Positions 1 through 8,935 of a stretch of DNA of 64,000 nucleotides are shown here, piece after piece. Numbering within the stretch: position 1 is the stretch's first letter; each line of letters starts with the position of its first letter. Location of the stretch: assembly GCA_964521405.1 (NCBI GenBank), contig CAZFRR010000085.1, positions 1 to 64,000 of the forward strand, given 5' to 3'. Both the position numbers and the translations under genes were made by a program. The notes beneath the pieces are model-generated. The model ran no database searches and was not told the DNA's origin. It was given only the letters and a program-made list of their open reading frames with translations. This stretch comes from SG8-41 sp964521405. GTDB lineage: Bacteria; Pseudomonadota; Gammaproteobacteria; Burkholderiales; SG8-41.

Positions 1-423
1 GATGCGCGAGCCCCTGACCGAGGAGACGCCCAGCACGATGCGCCCGTCGTCGAGCAGCAGCGTGTCACCCGGGCGGACATCGTTGGGCAGCTTCCGGTAG
101 TCGAGTCCGACCGTATGCTGGTCGCCCAGCGCGCATTCGGCGTCGAGCACGAACCTCGCGCCCGCCGCGAGCGAGATCTTGCCGTCCCTGAAGCGCCCGA
201 TGCGGATCTTCGGGCCCTGCAGATCCACCAGCACGCCGACCGCGCGCCCCGCTTTGCGCGCGAGCGAGCGCACCAGCGCCACGCGCTTCGCGTGCTCGGC
301 GGCGGTGCCGTGGGAAAAATTCATGCGCACCACGTCGAGCCCGGCCTCGATCATGCGCGCGAGCGTTTTCGGGTCGCTCGAGGCGGGTCCGAGCGTGGCG
401 ACGATCTTGGTCCTGCGCGGCAT
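1..423 (-). CDS. pyk: pyruvate kinase, N-terminal part (runs off the window)
   Basis: Pyruvate kinase makes pyruvate and ATP from phosphoenolpyruvate and ADP, the last step of glycolysis. The visible 141 residues begin with TKIVATLGPASS (residues 5-16), then VRMNFSHGT (32-40) and DLQGPKIR (67-74), the hallmark start of the family's TIM barrel before the B domain. The C-terminal two thirds lie beyond position 1. The ATG at 423 is the natural start because the family motif follows at once. It is the fourth gene of a same-strand run tkt-gap-pgk-pyk, separated from pgk by a 140-bp repeat-rich gap, so it may be transcribed with them. Family assignment is firm; regulation is not visible. Confidence 0.95.
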   Translation of the reverse strand, partial: MPRRTKIVATLGPASSDPKTLARMIEAGLDVVRMNFSHGTAAEHAKRVALVRSLARKAGRAVGVLVDLQGPKIRIGRFRDGKISLAAGARFVLDAECALGDQHTVGLDYRKLPNDVRPGDTLLLDDGRIVLGVSSVRGSRI

Positions 424-437
424 TATTCTGTTCCGAG

Positions 438-556
438 TTCAATGTTCCAGGTCCAGGTTCCAGGCTCTATGTTCCCTGTTCCGGACCCCTGACTTGGAAG
501 CGTAACAGACTATCGCGGCGCGGTTAACCTTGAACCTTGAACATGGAACCTTGAAC
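438..556. repeat. degenerate GTTC/GAAC heptamer-like repeats between pgk and pyk
   Basis: The 140-bp pgk-pyk gap holds two blocks of short imperfect repeats. On the plus strand 438-482 repeats units such as GTTCCAG and GTTCCCT. Block 528-556 repeats ACCTTGA and is roughly the reverse complement of the first, so the blocks could pair as an imperfect hairpin. No clear promoter or T-rich terminator is seen. Confidence 0.6.
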
Positions 557-563
557 AGCAGCG

Positions 564-1748
564 CTAGCCAGCGGCGCGCTGCTCAAGTACGGCGACAGCG
601 GGCAGCTTCTTGCCTTCGAGAAACTCGAGGAACGCGCCGCCGCCGGTGGAGATGTAGGAAATCCTGTCGGCGATGCCGTATTTCGCCACCGCGGCCAGCG
701 TGTCGCCGCCGCCGGCAATGGAAAACGCCTTTGAGGCTGCGATGGCCAGGGCGATGGTTTTCGTGCCCCCGGCGAACTGGTCAAACTCGAACACGCCGAC
801 CGGGCCGTTCCAGACGATGGTGCCCGCTGTCGCGATCAGGCCGGCCAGCGCCTGCGCGGTTTGCGGGCCGATGTCGAGGATCATGTCGTCGGGCCGGACT
901 TCGGTGGCAGCGACGCGGTTCGCGCGCGCCAGCACGGAAAGATCGTTGGCCACCACCACGTCCACCGGCAGCGGGACCTGCGCGCCGCGCGCCTTCATCA
1001 TGTCGATGATGGCGTGCGCTTCGTCCACCAGCGCCGGCTCGGCGAGCGATTTGCCGATGCGCATCCCCGCGGCGAGCATGAAGGTATTGGCGATGCCGCC
1101 GCCGACGATCAGCTGGTCCACCTTCGCGGCGAGGGACTTCAGGATGGTGAGCTTGGTGGAAACCTTGGAGCCGGCGACGATCGCCACCAGCGGCCGCGCG
1201 GGATTGTGGAGCGCGTGCCCCAGCGCGTCGAGCTCGGCCGCCATCAGCGGGCCGGCGCAGGCAACCGGTGCGAACTTCGCCAATCCGTGAGTGGTTGCCT
1301 CGGCGCGATGCGCGGTGCCGAATGCGTCGTTGACATAGATGTCGCACAGAGCCGCCATCCTGCGGGCGAGCGCGTCGTCGTTTTTCTTCTCTCCCTTGTT
1401 GACCCGGCAGTTCTCCAGCATCACCACTTCGCCCGGCTTCACCTCGAATTTGCCGTCCACCCAGTTCGCCACCAGCGGTACCGGGCGGCCGAGCATCTCT
1501 GCGAGGCGCTTTGCGATCGGCGCGAGCGAATCTCCGGGCTCCAGCTTGCCTTCGGTGGGGCGCCCCAGGTGCGAGGTCACCATCACCGCGGCGCCGTTCT
1601 TCAGCGCGTGCTCGATGCCGGGAAGGGAAGCGCGGATGCGCGTGTCCTCGGTGATGTTGCCGGCGTCGTCCTGCGGAACGTTGAGATCGGCGCGGATGAA
1701 TACGCGTTTGCCGGCGAGCGGCAGGTCAGTCAGGCGCAGATACGTCAT
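564..1748 (-). CDS. pgk: phosphoglycerate kinase
   Basis: Phosphoglycerate kinase interconverts 1,3-bisphosphoglycerate + ADP and 3-phosphoglycerate + ATP in the cytoplasm, in glycolysis, gluconeogenesis and the Calvin cycle. The 394-residue protein has the usual monomer length. Visible landmarks are RADLNVP (19-25), SHLGRP (59-64), the nucleotide-binding GGGDT (346-350) and the C-terminal GGGAFLEFLEG (from 369). The start ATG at 1748 is chosen because it overlaps the gap stop codon (ATGA) and gives the standard N-terminus; a longer in-frame reading upstream would only extend into gap. The overlap indicates translational coupling with gap. Nothing unusual in the catalytic motifs. Confidence 0.97.
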   Translation of the reverse strand: MTYLRLTDLPLAGKRVFIRADLNVPQDDAGNITEDTRIRASLPGIEHALKNGAAVMVTSHLGRPTEGKLEPGDSLAPIAKRLAEMLGRPVPLVANWVDGKFEVKPGEVVMLENCRVNKGEKKNDDALARRMAALCDIYVNDAFGTAHRAEATTHGLAKFAPVACAGPLMAAELDALGHALHNPARPLVAIVAGSKVSTKLTILKSLAAKVDQLIVGGGIANTFMLAAGMRIGKSLAEPALVDEAHAIIDMMKARGAQVPLPVDVVVANDLSVLARANRVAATEVRPDDMILDIGPQTAQALAGLIATAGTIVWNGPVGVFEFDQFAGGTKTIALAIAASKAFSIAGGGDTLAAVAKYGIADRISYISTGGGAFLEFLEGKKLPAVAVLEQRAAG

Positions 1749-2746
1749 TTCTTCGCCGCGACCCGGACCATTTCCAGCACCTTGCACGAATATCCCCACT
1801 CGTTGTCGTACCACGCGACGACTTTGACGAAGGTGGAATCGAGCGCAATGCCGGCTTCTGCGTCGAACACCGAGGTGCAGATTTCGTCCCGGAAATCGGT
1901 GGAAACGACCTTCTCTTCGGTGTAACCGAGTATGCCTTTCAATGCGCCGGCGGACTGCGCCTTCATCTCGGCGCAGATTTCCTGGTAGGTGGCGGGCTTG
2001 CCGAGTTCAACCGTCAGGTCGACGACCGAGACATCCGAGGTCGGAACGCGGAACGCCATTCCGGTCAGCTTCTTGTTGAGTTCCGGAATCACCACGCCCA
2101 CCGCTTTCGCCGCGCCCGTGGACGAGGGAATAATGTTCTCGAGTATGCCGCGCCCGCCGCGCCAGTCCTTGCCGGAGGGGCCGTCGACGGTTTTCTGCGT
2201 CGCCGTTGCGGCATGCACCGTCGTCATCAGGCCGCGCTTGATGCCCCACTTGTCGTTCAGCACTTTCGCCACCGGGGCGAGGCAGTTGGTGGTGCAGGAT
2301 GCGTTGGAGATAATCGCCTGCCCGGCGTAGGTCTTGTCATTCACGCCGAAGACGAACATCGGTGTATCGTCCTTCGACGGCGCCGACATGATGACTTTCT
2401 TCGCGCCTGCCGCGATGTGCTTCTGGCACGAGGCTTTATCGAGAAAGAGGCCGGTGGATTCCACCACCACTTCCGCGCCCACTTCGCTCCACTTGAGTTC
2501 GGCCGGGTCCTTGACCTGGGTCAGCCGGATGCGCTTGCCGTTGACCAGCAGGGTGTTGCCGTCGACGCCGATATCGCCCTTGAAGCGGCCGTGAACGGAA
2601 TCGTGCTTCAGCATGTAAGCCAGGTAATCGGGCTCGAGCAGGTCGTTGATGCCGACGATCTCGATATCCGGGAAATGCTGTATTGCCGCGCGAAACACCA
2701 TGCGACCGATGCGACCAAACCCGTTGATGCCGACCTTGATAGTCAT
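1745..2746 (-). CDS. gap: glyceraldehyde-3-phosphate dehydrogenase, type I
   Basis: Oxidises glyceraldehyde-3-phosphate to 1,3-bisphosphoglycerate with NAD (or the reverse in gluconeogenesis and carbon fixation). The 333-residue product has the Rossmann motif NGFGRIGR (8-15), the acidic residue of GIND near 35 typical of NAD-preferring enzymes, and the active-site SNASCTTNC (147-155) with nucleophile Cys151. ATG at 2746 is chosen for the canonical MTIKVGINGFG start; about 57 extra in-frame residues upstream are not family-like. The stop overlaps the pgk start by four bases and tkt ends 19 bp upstream, so tkt-gap-pgk form one tight operon. Confidence 0.97.
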   Translation of the reverse strand: MTIKVGINGFGRIGRMVFRAAIQHFPDIEIVGINDLLEPDYLAYMLKHDSVHGRFKGDIGVDGNTLLVNGKRIRLTQVKDPAELKWSEVGAEVVVESTGLFLDKASCQKHIAAGAKKVIMSAPSKDDTPMFVFGVNDKTYAGQAIISNASCTTNCLAPVAKVLNDKWGIKRGLMTTVHAATATQKTVDGPSGKDWRGGRGILENIIPSSTGAAKAVGVVIPELNKKLTGMAFRVPTSDVSVVDLTVELGKPATYQEICAEMKAQSAGALKGILGYTEEKVVSTDFRDEICTSVFDAEAGIALDSTFVKVVAWYDNEWGYSCKVLEMVRVAAKK

Positions 2747-2765
2747 CCTCTTCTCCAGATTATTT

Positions 2766-4766
2766 TTACAGTATCCCTTTGACCGCCGCCGCGACCTTCT
2801 CCGGCGTGAAGCCAAAATGCTTGAAGAGTTCTCCACCGGGCGCCGATTCGCCGAAGCGGTCGATGCCCACGACCGCGCCTTCCAGGCCCACGTATTTTCG
2901 CCAGTAGTCGGTGACACCCGCTTCCACTGCCACGCGCGGCACGCCCCGCGTCAGCACGGCTGCGCGGTAGGCGGCGTCCTGGCGGTCGAACACGCTGGTC
3001 GATGGCATGGACACGACGCGCACCGCGATGCCCTCGTCCGCCAGCAGTTTCTGCGCTTCCAGCGCGATGCCCGTTTCGGAACCGGTGGCGATCACGATCG
3101 CGCGCGCGGTCCCGCCCGCCGCCTCGGAAATCACGTAGCCGCCGCGCGCAATGGCGGAAACCTGTTCGGCTCCACGCTTCACGAAGGGCAGGTTCTGGCG
3201 CGTGAGAACGAGGCTGGTCGGCCCATCCCTGCGCCCGATTGCGGCCGTCCACGCGGCTGCCGTCTCCAGCGTGTCGCAGGGCCGCCAGACGTCCATGCCG
3301 GGCATCAGCCGCAGGCTCGCCACCTGCTCGACCGGCTGGTGCGTGGGCCCGTCCTCGCCGAGACCGATCGAATCGTGCGTGAAGACGTAGATCACGCGCT
3401 GTTTCATCAACGCCGCCAGGCGCAGCGCATTGCGCGCGTAGTCGGAGAACACCAGGAAGGTGCCGCCGTAGGGGATGAAGCCGCCGTGCAGCGCGAGGCC
3501 GTTCATCACCGCGCACATGCCGAACTCGCGCACGCCGTAGAACACGTAATTGCCGCCACCTTCCGGCCCGATCACCTTGGAGCTTTTCACCATCGTCAGG
3601 TTGGAGCCGGCGAGATCGGCCGAGCCGCCGAGGAGTTCCGGCAGCCATGACGCGAGCGCTTCGAGCGCGTTCTGCGAGGCCTTGCGCGTCGCAAGGGTTT
3701 CGGCCTTCGCATCGGCTTCCTTCAGGAGCGCATCCGCGCGCGCGGTGAAATCAGCTGGCAGCTCCCCCGCCATGCGGCGGCGGAAGGTCGCGGCTTCCTG
3801 CGGATACTGGGCCTCGTAGGCGGCAAACAGTTTTTTCCAGCGCCTCTCGGCGCTGGCGCCGCGCCGCTTCGCGTCCCAGCCATCGTATACCGACTTGGGG
3901 ATCTCGAACGGCGGGTGGTTCCAGCCGATCGCCTCGCGGGTGGCGGCGACCTCCTTCTCGCCCAGCGGCGCGCCGTGCGCGGCGCCGGTGTTGGCCTTGG
4001 TGGGCGCGCCCTTGGCGATCACAGTCTTCGCGCAAATCAGCGTCGGGCGCGATTTCTCGCGCTTCCCCTTCTTCAGCGCCCGGTTGACCGCCTCGACGTC
4101 GTGGCCATCCACGTTGGGGATCACCTGCCAGCCGTAGCCTTCGAAGCGGCGCTTCACGTCATCGGTGTACCACTGGCGGATGTTGCCCTTCTCGGAATCG
4201 ATCGAGATGCCGTTGTCGTCGTAGATCGCGATCAGCTTGCCGAGCGCGAGCGTGCCGGCGAGGGAGCACGCCTCGTGCGAGACGCCTTCCATCAGGCAGC
4301 CGTCGCCCAGGAAGACGTAGGTATGGTGATCGACGATCTCGAGCCCGGGCCGGTTGAACTCGGCGGCGAGCAGTCGTTCCGCAAGCGCCATGCCCACCGC
4401 GTTGGCGATGCCCTGGCCGAGTGGTCCGGTGGTGGTCTCGACACCGGGCGCACAGCCGTACTCCGGGTGGCCGGGCGTCTTCGAGTGCAGTTGCCGGAAG
4501 CGCTTCAGATCATCGAGCGTGAGATCGTAGCCCGTCAGATGCAGCGCGGCGTAGAGCAGCATCGAGCCGTGACCGTTGGATAGCACGAAACGGTCGCGGT
4601 TGGCCCAGGCGGGATTGACGGGGTTGTGCCGGAGATGGTCGTTCCACAGCACTTCCGCGATCTCCGCCATGCCCATCGGCATGCCGGGGTGTCCGGAGTT
4701 TGCCTGTTGTACAGCATCCATCGCCAACGCGCGTATCGCGTTGGCCAGCTCGACACGGGCGTTCAT
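2766..4766 (-). CDS. tkt: transketolase
   Basis: Thiamine-diphosphate enzyme that moves two-carbon units between sugar phosphates in the pentose phosphate pathway and Calvin cycle. The 666 residues match the usual length. GHPGMPMGM (25-33) is the substrate-binding start, GDGCLMEG (154-161) begins the ThDP/Mg motif, and GLGEDGPTHQPVEQ marks the pyrimidine-binding domain. Start ATG at 4766 is preceded by AAGGA about nine bases upstream. It heads tkt-gap-pgk-pyk, the same order found in cbb-type clusters of autotrophic betaproteobacteria, but no RuBisCO or phosphoribulokinase gene is in the window, so an autotrophic role is only a possibility. Confidence 0.97.
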   Translation of the reverse strand: MNARVELANAIRALAMDAVQQANSGHPGMPMGMAEIAEVLWNDHLRHNPVNPAWANRDRFVLSNGHGSMLLYAALHLTGYDLTLDDLKRFRQLHSKTPGHPEYGCAPGVETTTGPLGQGIANAVGMALAERLLAAEFNRPGLEIVDHHTYVFLGDGCLMEGVSHEACSLAGTLALGKLIAIYDDNGISIDSEKGNIRQWYTDDVKRRFEGYGWQVIPNVDGHDVEAVNRALKKGKREKSRPTLICAKTVIAKGAPTKANTGAAHGAPLGEKEVAATREAIGWNHPPFEIPKSVYDGWDAKRRGASAERRWKKLFAAYEAQYPQEAATFRRRMAGELPADFTARADALLKEADAKAETLATRKASQNALEALASWLPELLGGSADLAGSNLTMVKSSKVIGPEGGGNYVFYGVREFGMCAVMNGLALHGGFIPYGGTFLVFSDYARNALRLAALMKQRVIYVFTHDSIGLGEDGPTHQPVEQVASLRLMPGMDVWRPCDTLETAAAWTAAIGRRDGPTSLVLTRQNLPFVKRGAEQVSAIARGGYVISEAAGGTARAIVIATGSETGIALEAQKLLADEGIAVRVVSMPSTSVFDRQDAAYRAAVLTRGVPRVAVEAGVTDYWRKYVGLEGAVVGIDRFGESAPGGELFKHFGFTPEKVAAAVKGIL

Positions 4767-4847
4767 TTCGGGGGTTCCTTGCGAGGGGCGGAAAGTGCGC
4801 CAATTATAAACGGGCGCAACGAACTGCGGTGCGGCGGCCGTGGGTAT

Positions 4848-6116
4848 TTACTGCGGTTCGTCGTTTTCGGTCTTGCGGGAGAGCCGGATGCCGAGCTGCT
4901 TCAGCTTGCGGTAGAGGTGCGTGCGCTCGAGCCCGACGGCCTCCGCCACGCGGCTGATGTTACCCCCTTCGCGCGCGATGTGATGCTCGAAATAGGCGCG
5001 CTCGAAAGCGTCGCGGGCGTCGCGCAGCGGCAGGTCGAGGGAGAGATTGTGGGTGGCCGGCTGGGCCGCGTTCGGCTGTGGCAGCGCGCGGTTGACCTCT
5101 TCCACCGGGATCTGCTCGGCGGGGCAGGTCAGCGCCAGCGTGCGCACCACGCTCTCGAGCTGCGCGAGATTGCCCGGCCAGTCGTAATTACGCAGCACAT
5201 TCAACGCCGCGGTGGTGAACTGGCGCGGTGGCGTCTCCTTCGCTTCCACCATGCGCGAGAGCGTCAGGTTGGCGATGTCGGGCACGTCTTCGCGGTGCTC
5301 GCGCAGGCTCGGCACCCGGATCGTGGTCGCCGCCAGCAGGCTGTAGAGCCGGCTGTCGAATGCTCCCTGCGCCACCCGCTCCGCCAGGTCGGCGCTTGCG
5401 CCGCTGATCAGCCGCACGTTGTAGCGCTCGAGCTTGGTGACCGCGAGGAGCAGCCCTTTCTGCTCGATCCGGGTGAGGTCCGCGACCTCGCGCAGGAATA
5501 GCGTCCCCTCTCGCGCCTGGCCGAGAAGATCGAGCGGCGCCTCGACCAGGGCGGAATGGCTGTCCGGCGAGACCCACGGCGTGTTGCGCTGGTGCAGGAA
5601 GCGCGCGGCGAGCTCCAGGCCGCAGCCGGGCTCGCCGGTGAGGAGCAGCGGCGTGCGCAGCGCCATGACCCGCTCGAGGCGCTGCTTCAACTCCATCACC
5701 AGCGGCGCGCGTCCCAGGCTCGCCAGCGACAGCGCCGATTGCGCCTGCTCGCCGCCCTGCTTCAATGCGCGCCCGACGGTGGCAAGGAGCTTCTGCAGCG
5801 CGATCGGCTTCTCGAGGAAATCGTAGGCGCCGATGCGAGTCGCTTCGACCGCGGTGTCGATGGTGCCGTGACCCGACATCATCACCACCGGCATGGTGAG
5901 CAGCCCGGCGGTGGCCCATTCCCTCAACAGCGTGATGCCATCGGTGTCCGGCATCCAGATGTCGAGCAACACGAGATCGGGCCGCGCCTGGCCGCGGAAA
6001 GTGCGCGCGGCGGCGGCGTTTTCCGCGAGGCGCACCTGATAGCCCTCGTCGGAGAGGATCTCCGAGAGCAATTCACGAATGCCGATTTCGTCGTCTACGA
6101 CCAGGATGTGATGCAT
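4848..6116 (-). CDS. ntrX: NtrX-like response regulator with degenerate AAA+ domain
   Basis: Response regulator paired with the adjacent NtrY kinase. The receiver domain (1-120) is intact: acidic pocket DDE (8-10), phospho-acceptor Asp52 in LLDIWMP and Lys103 in LEKP. The central sigma-54 AAA+ domain is degenerate: Walker A reads GEPGCGLE (161-168) where active members have a lysine, Walker B reads GTLFLRE (204-210) with Arg in place of Asp, and the GAFTGA loop region between them is missing. A Fis-type helix-turn-helix closes the protein (about 385-411, NISRVAEAVGLERTHLYRKL). It should bind DNA but is unlikely to hydrolyse ATP or remodel sigma-54 RNA polymerase. The gene starts 24 bp after ntrY, so the two are cotranscribed. 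Confidence 0.88.
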   Translation of the reverse strand: MHHILVVDDEIGIRELLSEILSDEGYQVRLAENAAAARTFRGQARPDLVLLDIWMPDTDGITLLREWATAGLLTMPVVMMSGHGTIDTAVEATRIGAYDFLEKPIALQKLLATVGRALKQGGEQAQSALSLASLGRAPLVMELKQRLERVMALRTPLLLTGEPGCGLELAARFLHQRNTPWVSPDSHSALVEAPLDLLGQAREGTLFLREVADLTRIEQKGLLLAVTKLERYNVRLISGASADLAERVAQGAFDSRLYSLLAATTIRVPSLREHREDVPDIANLTLSRMVEAKETPPRQFTTAALNVLRNYDWPGNLAQLESVVRTLALTCPAEQIPVEEVNRALPQPNAAQPATHNLSLDLPLRDARDAFERAYFEHHIAREGGNISRVAEAVGLERTHLYRKLKQLGIRLSRKTENDEPQ

Positions 6117-6140
6117 AAGCGGAGAGTTCGCATGCTGATT

Positions 6141-8354
6141 TTACACCTGCACCCGCGCCGCAGGACGGCGCGCGATGTCCTGCGCTGCTGCCGGCAGCTG
6201 AATGGTGACGCGCGCGCCGCGTGGCGCTACGTTGGCAAGGGTCGCCGTGCCGCCATGCTCCTCGACGATCTTCTTGACGATCGCGAGCCCGAGCCCGGTG
6301 CCCCTGGGCTTGGTGGTGACATAGGGTTCGAATGCCCGCCGGATCACGTTCTCGGGAAAGCCGCAGCCGTTGTCAGCGACCGTGAGCCGCACCATGCCCG
6401 CCTCGGCGCTGCTCGCGATGGTGATGTGCGGCTCCGTGGTATCGGCCAGCGCATCCTGGGCGTTCTGCATCAGGTTATGAATGACCTGTCGCAGTTGCGC
6501 CGCATCGCCCACCACCTGCGGCAACGCCGCAGTGAGATCGAGCCGCACGGCCCTACCCAGCGAGGCCTCGTAGAGCGTGAGTACTTCGCGCGTCAGCTCG
6601 TTCAGATCGAGCTCGCGCATCGAGGGCTCGGGCGTGCGCGCGTACTGGCTGAAGGCGTCCACCATGTTCTTCAGCGCCGCGACCTGGTTGACGATGGTCT
6701 GCGTCGAGCGCGTCAGCACCTCGGCGTCGGCATCCGCGAGCTTGCCGGCGAGTTTCACCTGCAGCCGTTCCGCGGAGAGTTGAATCGGGGTCAACGGGTT
6801 GCGAATCTCGTGCGCGAGACGCCGCGCGACCTCGGCCCACGCCGCCGTGCGCTGCGCCTCCGCGAGGTGCGTGATGTCGTCGAACACCACGACGCTGCCG
6901 CCTTCGGCGTCCCGCGGCAGACGGGTGCCGCGCAGCAGCAGCAGCTGGGTCCTGCCCTGCACCGTGCGCTCGACCTGCTGTTCCCACTCGTTTCGGTCGA
7001 CGCGCCCGAACGCCGCCGTAATTTCCTGTCCCAGCTCCGCGACACCGGGAGCCGCCGCCGGCCAGCGCGCCGCCGCCGTGCCGAGCAACGGCGTGAAATC
7101 GATGTTGAGTATCGTGCCTGCGCTGTGATTGGCGGCGCGGAGATTCAGCTCTTCGTCGAACGCCAGCACGCCGGCGGACAGGTTGGCAAGCAGGCTCTCG
7201 AGGTAGGCCTTGGCCTGGGTGAGCGCCGCCTGATGGCGCTCGGCCTGCGCGCGCGCTTCCGCCAGCTGCATCGTCATCCGGTTGAAGGACTGGGTAAGCA
7301 CGCCGATCTCGTCGTTCGAGACCACCGCCGCGCGCTGGCTGAAGTCCCCGCCCGCCACCGCCCGCGTGCCTTCCACCAGCGCGCCGATGGGCGCTGACAA
7401 GCGGTCCGAGAGCACGAACGCGAGAGCCACCGCCGACAGCAGCGCGAGCAGCAGCGTTAACGTGAGCGTGACGCCGTAGAGGCGCTTCAACCCCCGCCGC
7501 GACAAGGTCAGCTCCTGATACTCGCGATAGCCGGATTGCACCGTCTCGGCGTCCTGCGCGAGCTGCTTGGGCACCGGCTGCAGCAACTGCAGCACGCGCA
7601 ATTCTTCGGTGAGGCTGGTCACGGGCGCCGGCACCAGCACCAGGGTTCGCAGGTAGAGCCCCTTGTCGGGAAGCGATTCGACCGCGCTGTAGGGTTTGCG
7701 CGCCCGTATCTGCTGCAACGCGGCAGCGCCGGGAAGTTCGGGCAGCAACCCCACCCGCTCGCTGCCGGAGAAGACGAGCACGCGCCCGCGCTCGCTGAAG
7801 AGCGTCGCTTCCTGCACGCCGGCCTGTTCCCGCAGCATGTTCAGCGCGGACGAGTGCTCGGCGGTCGGTCGCGCCGCGAGCAGGTCCGACATGTCGTTGG
7901 CCTTGGCCGTCAAGTCCTTCAGCGCGCTTTCGAGTACGTTGCGACCGAGATTGATCCCGCCTTCGAGCGCCTTGTCCACGCGCACCTCGAACCAGGACTC
8001 GATCGAGCGCGCCAGGAACTGGACCGACATGCCGTAGATGAGTGCGCCCGGCAGCACTGCCATCAATGCGAACATCAGCACCAGGCGCAGCGTCAATTTC
8101 GCGCCGAACACGCCGGCCTTGAGCTTGCGACGAAGGGTGATGAACTGATAGGCGACGAGCGCGGTCAGCAGCAGCGCCACCGCGCCGTTTAAAGCCAGCA
8201 GCAGCGGATAGCGCTCCGCAAACGAGGCCGGGTCGGCGCTCGAAGCGGCGAGCAGAAACAATGCCACCGCGACCAGGCTCACGCACAGGATCAGCACGTA
8301 GCGCACCACGGCGGCGGACAGCGTGGGCTTGGCTGGCGCAGCGGCGGTGCTCAT
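6141..8354 (-). CDS. ntrY: NtrY-like membrane sensor histidine kinase
   Basis: Sensor kinase for NtrX, by family and position linked to nitrogen, redox or envelope signals. The 737-residue protein has three N-terminal membrane segments (about 15-37, 48-72, 85-108), a periplasmic region, a fourth membrane segment before HAMP, a PAS-like domain, then HisKA with RRLAHEIRNPLTP (phospho-acceptor His515) and HATPase with NLMQNAQDA (N box near 631), DNGCGFP and GTGLGLAIVKK. The ATG at 8354 is preferred over one 14 codons upstream because it overlaps the upstream gene's stop (ATGA), implying translational coupling. The catalytic motifs look intact, in contrast to NtrX. Confidence 0.92.
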   Translation of the reverse strand: MSTAAAPAKPTLSAAVVRYVLILCVSLVAVALFLLAASSADPASFAERYPLLLALNGAVALLLTALVAYQFITLRRKLKAGVFGAKLTLRLVLMFALMAVLPGALIYGMSVQFLARSIESWFEVRVDKALEGGINLGRNVLESALKDLTAKANDMSDLLAARPTAEHSSALNMLREQAGVQEATLFSERGRVLVFSGSERVGLLPELPGAAALQQIRARKPYSAVESLPDKGLYLRTLVLVPAPVTSLTEELRVLQLLQPVPKQLAQDAETVQSGYREYQELTLSRRGLKRLYGVTLTLTLLLALLSAVALAFVLSDRLSAPIGALVEGTRAVAGGDFSQRAAVVSNDEIGVLTQSFNRMTMQLAEARAQAERHQAALTQAKAYLESLLANLSAGVLAFDEELNLRAANHSAGTILNIDFTPLLGTAAARWPAAAPGVAELGQEITAAFGRVDRNEWEQQVERTVQGRTQLLLLRGTRLPRDAEGGSVVVFDDITHLAEAQRTAAWAEVARRLAHEIRNPLTPIQLSAERLQVKLAGKLADADAEVLTRSTQTIVNQVAALKNMVDAFSQYARTPEPSMRELDLNELTREVLTLYEASLGRAVRLDLTAALPQVVGDAAQLRQVIHNLMQNAQDALADTTEPHITIASSAEAGMVRLTVADNGCGFPENVIRRAFEPYVTTKPRGTGLGLAIVKKIVEEHGGTATLANVAPRGARVTIQLPAAAQDIARRPAARVQV

Positions 8355-8935
8355 GGCGATACCGTCCAGCGATGCCAATCGGAGGAAACGCTCCACTCGC
8401 GCGATCCCACCGCGCTCACCTGGAACGGGCGCGGCAACTGCGAGGAGTCCAGGCGCATGCGCAGCGAAGCAGTGTAACTCGTGCCCTTGGTGAGCGCGCC
8501 GGGTTCGATGATGTCGCGCAGCCGCACCTGGCTCATGAAAGCGAGCGCATCGGACTGCGTGGCGAAATTCTGATAGAGCGAACCGATGCCGACACGATAC
8601 TGGCGCGTGTAGGCGTTATAGCCCAGGCGATACTGTTGCCGCTTGCTGACGATTTTCTCGTTCAACCAGTACCAGCGCGGACGGATCAACTCGAACTCGA
8701 GCGTGAAATAGAGCGGCACTCCCTTGTTGAGCGCGTCTTCCAGGGTATGGGTGAGCGCGATCTCGAACTCGGCCTCGAGAAAATAACCCTCGTCGGCCGC
8801 GACCAGAGCCGCTTTCCGGACCTCGATGCCGTCGGCCCGGGCCGGCGCCGCGGCGGTGAAGCCGAGGAGGAGCGCCGCCAGCGCGCCAACAAGCCAGCTA
8901 TGCCTTCTGCAGGAGCGCGTAGAAGAAGCCGTCAT
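8351..8935 (-). CDS. DUF4390 family exported protein
   Basis: Protein of unknown function of the DUF4390 type, which is typically found between rsmB and ntrYX in betaproteobacteria. The 194-residue product starts with a basic stretch and hydrophobic segment (WLVGALAALLLGFTAAAPARA, about 14-34) that reads as a signal peptide with cleavage after ARA, so it is probably periplasmic. The rest is beta-rich with aromatic motifs such as RPRWYWLNEK. The ATG at 8935 lies 38 bp inside the end of rsmB, and the stop overlaps the ntrY start. Its constant link to NtrY suggests an envelope role tied to that kinase; this is inference. Confidence 0.85.
   Translation of the reverse strand: MTASSTRSCRRHSWLVGALAALLLGFTAAAPARADGIEVRKAALVAADEGYFLEAEFEIALTHTLEDALNKGVPLYFTLEFELIRPRWYWLNEKIVSKRQQYRLGYNAYTRQYRVGIGSLYQNFATQSDALAFMSQVRLRDIIEPGALTKGTSYTASLRMRLDSSQLPRPFQVSAVGSREWSVSSDWHRWTVSP

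Noticed and set aside
5556..7397. Antisense open frame over ntrX/ntrY (613 codons)
   Set aside because: Shadow of real genes on the other strand; no domain motifs.
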